A stretch of DNA of 18,274 nt from an uncultured Coriobacteriaceae bacterium (GTDB lineage Bacteria > Actinomycetota > Coriobacteriia > Coriobacteriales > Atopobiaceae): positions 1 through 18,274 of the forward strand of contig CACXFF010000306.1 of NCBI GenBank assembly GCA_902766805.1. The letters run 5' to 3'. A program made the position numbers and the translations under genes. A model generated the notes under the pieces. It saw only the letters and a program-made list of their open reading frames with translations, did not search any database and was not told the DNA's origin. Of this stretch, positions 13,661 to 18,274 are shown in pieces; the stretch's first letter is position 1; every line of letters begins with the position of its first letter.

Positions 13661-15154
13661 GTGCCCTCTGTAGCTTCCAGATTCGCGTCCCCCGACGGCC
13701 CCTTCGAGCGCCCAAGCCGCTCCCGCGACGCAGGCGGGCGTGCCCCGGTGGTGCTCATGGTCTCGGGCGGCGCGGACTCCACCGCGTTGCTCCTGCTCGC
13801 GGCGACGAGCGAGCTCGACATCGCCGACGGCCGCGGCACCGCCCGCATCGCGCGCGAGCGCCTCTACGTGCTGCACGTCAACCACCAGCTGCGCGGAGAC
13901 GAGGCCGATGCCGACGAGGAGTTCGTCTTTGACCTCGCGGCGTCCCACGGCATCCCCTGCGAGGCCGTGCGCGTCGACGTGGCCGCCCGCGCGCGCCAGG
14001 CCCACAACGGCAACGTGGAGAACGAGGGTCGCCAGGCACGCTACCAGGCCGCCAACGACCTGGCCAACCGCCTGAGCGAGGAATGGGGCACCCCGCGCTC
14101 TGCCGCGCGCATCCTCACCGCCCACACGGCCGACGACCGTGCCGAGACCTTCCTCATGAACGCCGTGCGCGGTTCGGGCGCGTCGGGCCTGTCGTCCATC
14201 CCGCGCCGCCGCAACCGCGTGGTGCGCCCGCTGCTGGACCGCACGCACGCCGAGCTCTGCGACTACCTGCGCATGCGCGGCCAAAGCTGGCGCGAGGACC
14301 CCACCAATGCCGACACCCAGCAGCTGCGCTCTTGGGTGCGCCACGAGCTCTTGCCCGTGGCCAAGCAGCGCAACCCGCGCGTGGTCGATGCCATCGCCAC
14401 GTCATGCGAGCTGCTCTCCGACGAGGACGCCTACCTCACCCAGGTCGCCGCCCGGCGTCTGCGCGACCTGATGCGCCGCAGCTCCGAGGGCATGGTTGCG
14501 CTCGACGCGGGGCGCCTGTCGGCCACCGAGCTGGCGGTCGCACGGCGCGTGGTGCGCGCGGCACTGCTCCAGGTGGAGCCCGACGCGCGTCTCGAGGCGC
14601 GCCACGTGGACGGCGTCCTGCAGCTGGTAGCCGACGCCGCGGGCTCGCTCACGACCCCCATGGGTGTGGACGCGCGCGTGGAGCACGGCCTGCTCTTCCT
14701 GCGCGCCCGCCGTGCCAAGGGTGGCCCGCGCGCCGCATGGTTCGAGGTCCCGGGGACGCTCGAGCTCGGCGGGGGCCACAGCCTGCGGGCGCGCGTCATC
14801 GAGCTGCCGCACGACTGCGACCCGCAGGTCTTTGCGCGGGAGCGCGCTGCGCGCACGGGCCGTATGTCGGTGCTGGCAGACGCCGAGTCCGTGCTACCGG
14901 GCGGCACGGGACGCCTGTGGGTGGACGGTCCGCAGCCCGGCGACGTGCTTTGTCCCTTTGGCATGCACGGGCAGTCCAAGAAGCTCTCCGACCTGCTCAA
15001 CGACGAGGCCATCCCGGCGGCCGAGAAACCCCATGTAGCGGTCGTGCGCACCTCCATGCGCGGGCGCATCGTGTGGGTCGCGGGCATCCGCTTGGACGAG
15101 CGTGCGCGCGTCCGGCCCACCAGCCGCAGCATCCTGGAGCTCACCCTGCGCTAG
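13661..15154 (+). CDS. tilS: tRNA(Ile)-lysidine synthase TilS
   Basis: A 497-aa enzyme that converts C34 of the CAU-anticodon tRNA-Ile to lysidine with ATP and lysine, so that AUA is read as isoleucine. The PP-loop SGGADS is at 35-40. HVNHQLRG at 72-79, LTAHTADDRAET at 152-163, RGSGASGL at 170-177 and REDPTNAD at 211-218 are the N-type ATPase and tRNA-binding signatures. The C-terminal TilS_C domain is visible around 430-480 (PFGMHGQSKKLSDLL, then VWVAGIRLDERARV). The start is GTG at 13661 with AAGGAG at 13651-13656, a slightly short 4-base gap. A family protein of about 20 residues fewer before the PP-loop is common, so this N-terminus is a little long. It heads the tilS-hpt-ftsH order, but a 399-base spacer with a new promoter separates it from hpt. 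Confidence 0.97.
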   Translation: MPSVASRFASPDGPFERPSRSRDAGGRAPVVLMVSGGADSTALLLLAATSELDIADGRGTARIARERLYVLHVNHQLRGDEADADEEFVFDLAASHGIPCEAVRVDVAARARQAHNGNVENEGRQARYQAANDLANRLSEEWGTPRSAARILTAHTADDRAETFLMNAVRGSGASGLSSIPRRRNRVVRPLLDRTHAELCDYLRMRGQSWREDPTNADTQQLRSWVRHELLPVAKQRNPRVVDAIATSCELLSDEDAYLTQVAARRLRDLMRRSSEGMVALDAGRLSATELAVARRVVRAALLQVEPDARLEARHVDGVLQLVADAAGSLTTPMGVDARVEHGLLFLRARRAKGGPRAAWFEVPGTLELGGGHSLRARVIELPHDCDPQVFARERAARTGRMSVLADAESVLPGGTGRLWVDGPQPGDVLCPFGMHGQSKKLSDLLNDEAIPAAEKPHVAVVRTSMRGRIVWVAGIRLDERARVRPTSRSILELTLR

Positions 15155-15234
15155 CTGCGGCGTTGCGCTGGCAGCCGTTGTCGTGCGTTGGCAGCTGCCG
15201 CCTCGTGTCGGGTCGCCGCTGAGTTAGGCCCAGC

Positions 15235-15339
15235 TTGGCGCGTTGGCCCGGGTCGGGGCGCGTTGGCTAGGTTTGGCATGTCTGGCCGCCACTTGCCGTT
15301 GGCCAAAGTCGGTGCATTGCCCCTGTTTGGCGCGTTGGC
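15235..15339 (+). repeat. Cluster of TTGGC motifs with an exact 13-bp direct repeat
   Basis: TTGGC occurs at 15188, 15235, 15243, 15263, 15273, 15299, 15327 and 15335, all on the same strand. The compound unit TTGGCGCGTTGGC is exactly repeated at 15235-15247 and 15327-15339. Spacing is irregular, so this is not a simple tandem array. Function unknown. Confidence 0.7.
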
Positions 15340-15490
15340 ACCCGCGGCATCGGGTGCGCGCAGCTTGCTGTTGGGCCCGAGCCCGCCCGTTGGTCCGTTC
15401 CCGCCCGCCGTCGTCCCGCCTGCGTCCCAAGCCCTGCGGGCCCGCCCAATTCCCGCCATCCTGTGCATTCCCCGTGCGTGCGCCCAAGGT

Positions 15491-15499
15491 TGCTACAAT
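15491..15499 (+). promoter_or_regulatory. Extended -10 promoter of hpt-ftsH
   Basis: TGCTACAAT at 15491-15499 fits the extended -10 form (TG, one base, then TACAAT), which can work without a -35 box; none is visible upstream. The transcript would start near 15506, about 48 bases before hpt. Confidence 0.65.
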
Positions 15500-15553
15500 A
15501 GCCACGTATTCCGACGATCCGAGACTACGCCGTACGACGGCAAGGGGGCTTCC

Positions 15554-16099
15554 ATGAGCATGCATCCCGACATCGAGCAGGTCCTTTTCTCCGAGGACGA
15601 GATCGCCGCCATCGCCAAGCGCATGGGCGCGCAGATCACCGAGGACTATCGCGACAAGAACCCCCTGATCGTGGCCACGCTGCGCGGCGCGGTCGTGTTC
15701 TTCGCCGACCTTGCGCGCGCGATCGAGTGCCCGTTGACCATGGACTTCATGCGGGTGTACTCCTACGGGGCCGGCACCAAGTCCAGCGGCACGGTGACCA
15801 TCGACACGGACCTGCGCACCGATATCGAAGGCCGTCACGTGATCATCGTCGAGGACATCTTGGACTCGGGCCTCACGCTCAGCAAGCTCCTCGACGTCCT
15901 GCGCGAGCGCAAGCCGGCGTCGCTGGAGATCGCCGCTTTCCTCGTCAAGGACATCGAGGGCTACGAACCGCCCGTGCACCCGCGCTATGTGGGCGGGCAC
16001 ATCCCCGACGCCTTCGTGGTGGGCTACGGCCTGGACTATGCCGAGCGCTACCGCAACCTTCCGTATCTGGGCGTGCTCAAGCCCGAGGTCTACTCGTAG
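15554..16099 (+). CDS. hpt: Hypoxanthine phosphoribosyltransferase
   Basis: A 181-aa purine salvage enzyme that makes IMP/GMP from hypoxanthine/guanine and PRPP in the cytoplasm. The PRPP-binding loop VIIVEDILDSGLTL is at 96-109. LRGAVVFFADLAR at 43-55 and the flexible-loop region SYGAGTKSSGTVTI at 70-83 are family hallmarks, and the C-terminal VGYGLDYAERYRNLPYLGVL is highly typical. Length matches bacterial HPRTs. The ATG at 15554 follows AAGGGGG at 15542-15548 by five bases; the frame remains open far upstream but that part lacks a ribosome binding site and crosses the promoter. It lies 51 bases before ftsH with no terminator, so the two are probably co-transcribed, as in Bacillus. Confidence 0.98.
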   Translation: MSMHPDIEQVLFSEDEIAAIAKRMGAQITEDYRDKNPLIVATLRGAVVFFADLARAIECPLTMDFMRVYSYGAGTKSSGTVTIDTDLRTDIEGRHVIIVEDILDSGLTLSKLLDVLRERKPASLEIAAFLVKDIEGYEPPVHPRYVGGHIPDAFVVGYGLDYAERYRNLPYLGVLKPEVYS

Positions 16100-16150
16100 C
16101 ACGCGCGCCGCGCCCCTGCGGTGCGGCCCTCACATTCCCTTAGGAGCTTC

Positions 16151-18274
<2,124 letters not shown>

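Larger units (their letters stand above)
15155..15553. other. Gene-free spacer between tilS and hpt
   Basis: Nearly 400 bases without a credible gene. The first half carries many TTGGC motifs and short repeats: TGCGCTGGCAGC (15164-15175) echoes TGCGTTGGCAGC (15184-15195), and GGCAGCTGCC at 15190-15199 is a palindrome. The second half (about 15380-15480) is C-rich and G-poor on the plus strand, with several CCCGCC units, which suits a Rho entry region for the tilS transcript. The hpt promoter follows at 15491-15499. Confidence 0.65.

Noticed and set aside
15151..15468. Minus-strand frame with an N/A/P-rich repetitive product in the tilS-hpt spacer
   Set aside because: The repetitive look (repeated NAP) is just the complement of the TTGGC cluster; no ribosome binding site, and it overlaps the end of tilS.
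15188..15553. N-terminal extension of hpt through the upstream spacer
   Set aside because: It would add over 120 Ala/Pro-rich residues foreign to the HPRT family, cross the extended -10 promoter and ignore the ribosome binding site at 15542-15548.

Overview
High-GC bacterial chromosome (window GC is clearly well above 60%). The gene set is a bacterial housekeeping core (mfd, tilS-hpt-ftsH, a WalJ-type metallo-hydrolase, Hsp20) next to a phosphocholine locus and a short envelope-glycan cluster. GTG starts, dense purine-rich ribosome binding sites, SigA-type promoters with TATACT/TACAAT -10 boxes and the fused LicC/LicA plus LicB pair suggest a host-associated actinobacterium, most likely of the class Coriobacteriia (Collinsella/Olsenella/Atopobium relatives). 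The lineage is an inference from protein style and gene order, not a computed placement.

Layout. 1-112: three copies of a 42-bp direct repeat that keeps a 14-residue reading frame and runs off the left edge. 124-3316: a phosphocholine locus, with a 603-aa winged-helix / cytidylyltransferase / choline kinase fusion followed by a LicB-like choline permease; each has its own promoter and terminator. 3398-6813: a three-gene operon of a dolichol-phosphate-mannose-synthase-like GT2 enzyme, a DUF2304 membrane protein and a large polytopic DUF6541-like protein, together probably a lipid-linked sugar donor synthase and its membrane user. 6814-7035: a strongly structured intergenic region with a hairpin touching the -10 of mfd. 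7036-10723: mfd and a small acidic 50-aa protein. 10733-10814: a long inverted repeat shared as terminator by converging transcripts. 10819-11631 (minus): an unrecognised 270-aa tail-anchored protein. 11632-12085: a gene-free region with a perfect 31-bp inverted repeat and the hsp20 promoter. 12086-12572: hsp20 and its terminator. 12650-13456 (minus): WalJ/YycJ-like metallo-beta-lactamase-fold hydrolase, divergent from tilS. 13661-18274: tilS, hpt and ftsH (ftsH cut by the right edge), the order also known from Bacillus.

How the genes work together. The licC/licA fusion and LicB would import choline, phosphorylate it and activate it to CDP-choline for decoration of a surface polymer; the LicD-type transferase that would use it is not in this window. 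The neighbouring GT2/DUF2304/DUF6541 set could build part of such a polymer, but this link rests on proximity only. The right half is ordinary maintenance: transcription-coupled repair, tRNA-Ile2 lysidine modification, purine salvage and membrane protein quality control.

No RNA genes, insertion sequences, CRISPR arrays, phage genes or origins were seen. No clearly new defence or mobile system was found. The items most worth a second look are the 42-bp coding-phase repeat, the 31-bp inverted repeat upstream of hsp20, the TTGGC-rich tilS-hpt spacer and the two unrecognised proteins around 10.6-11.6 kb.
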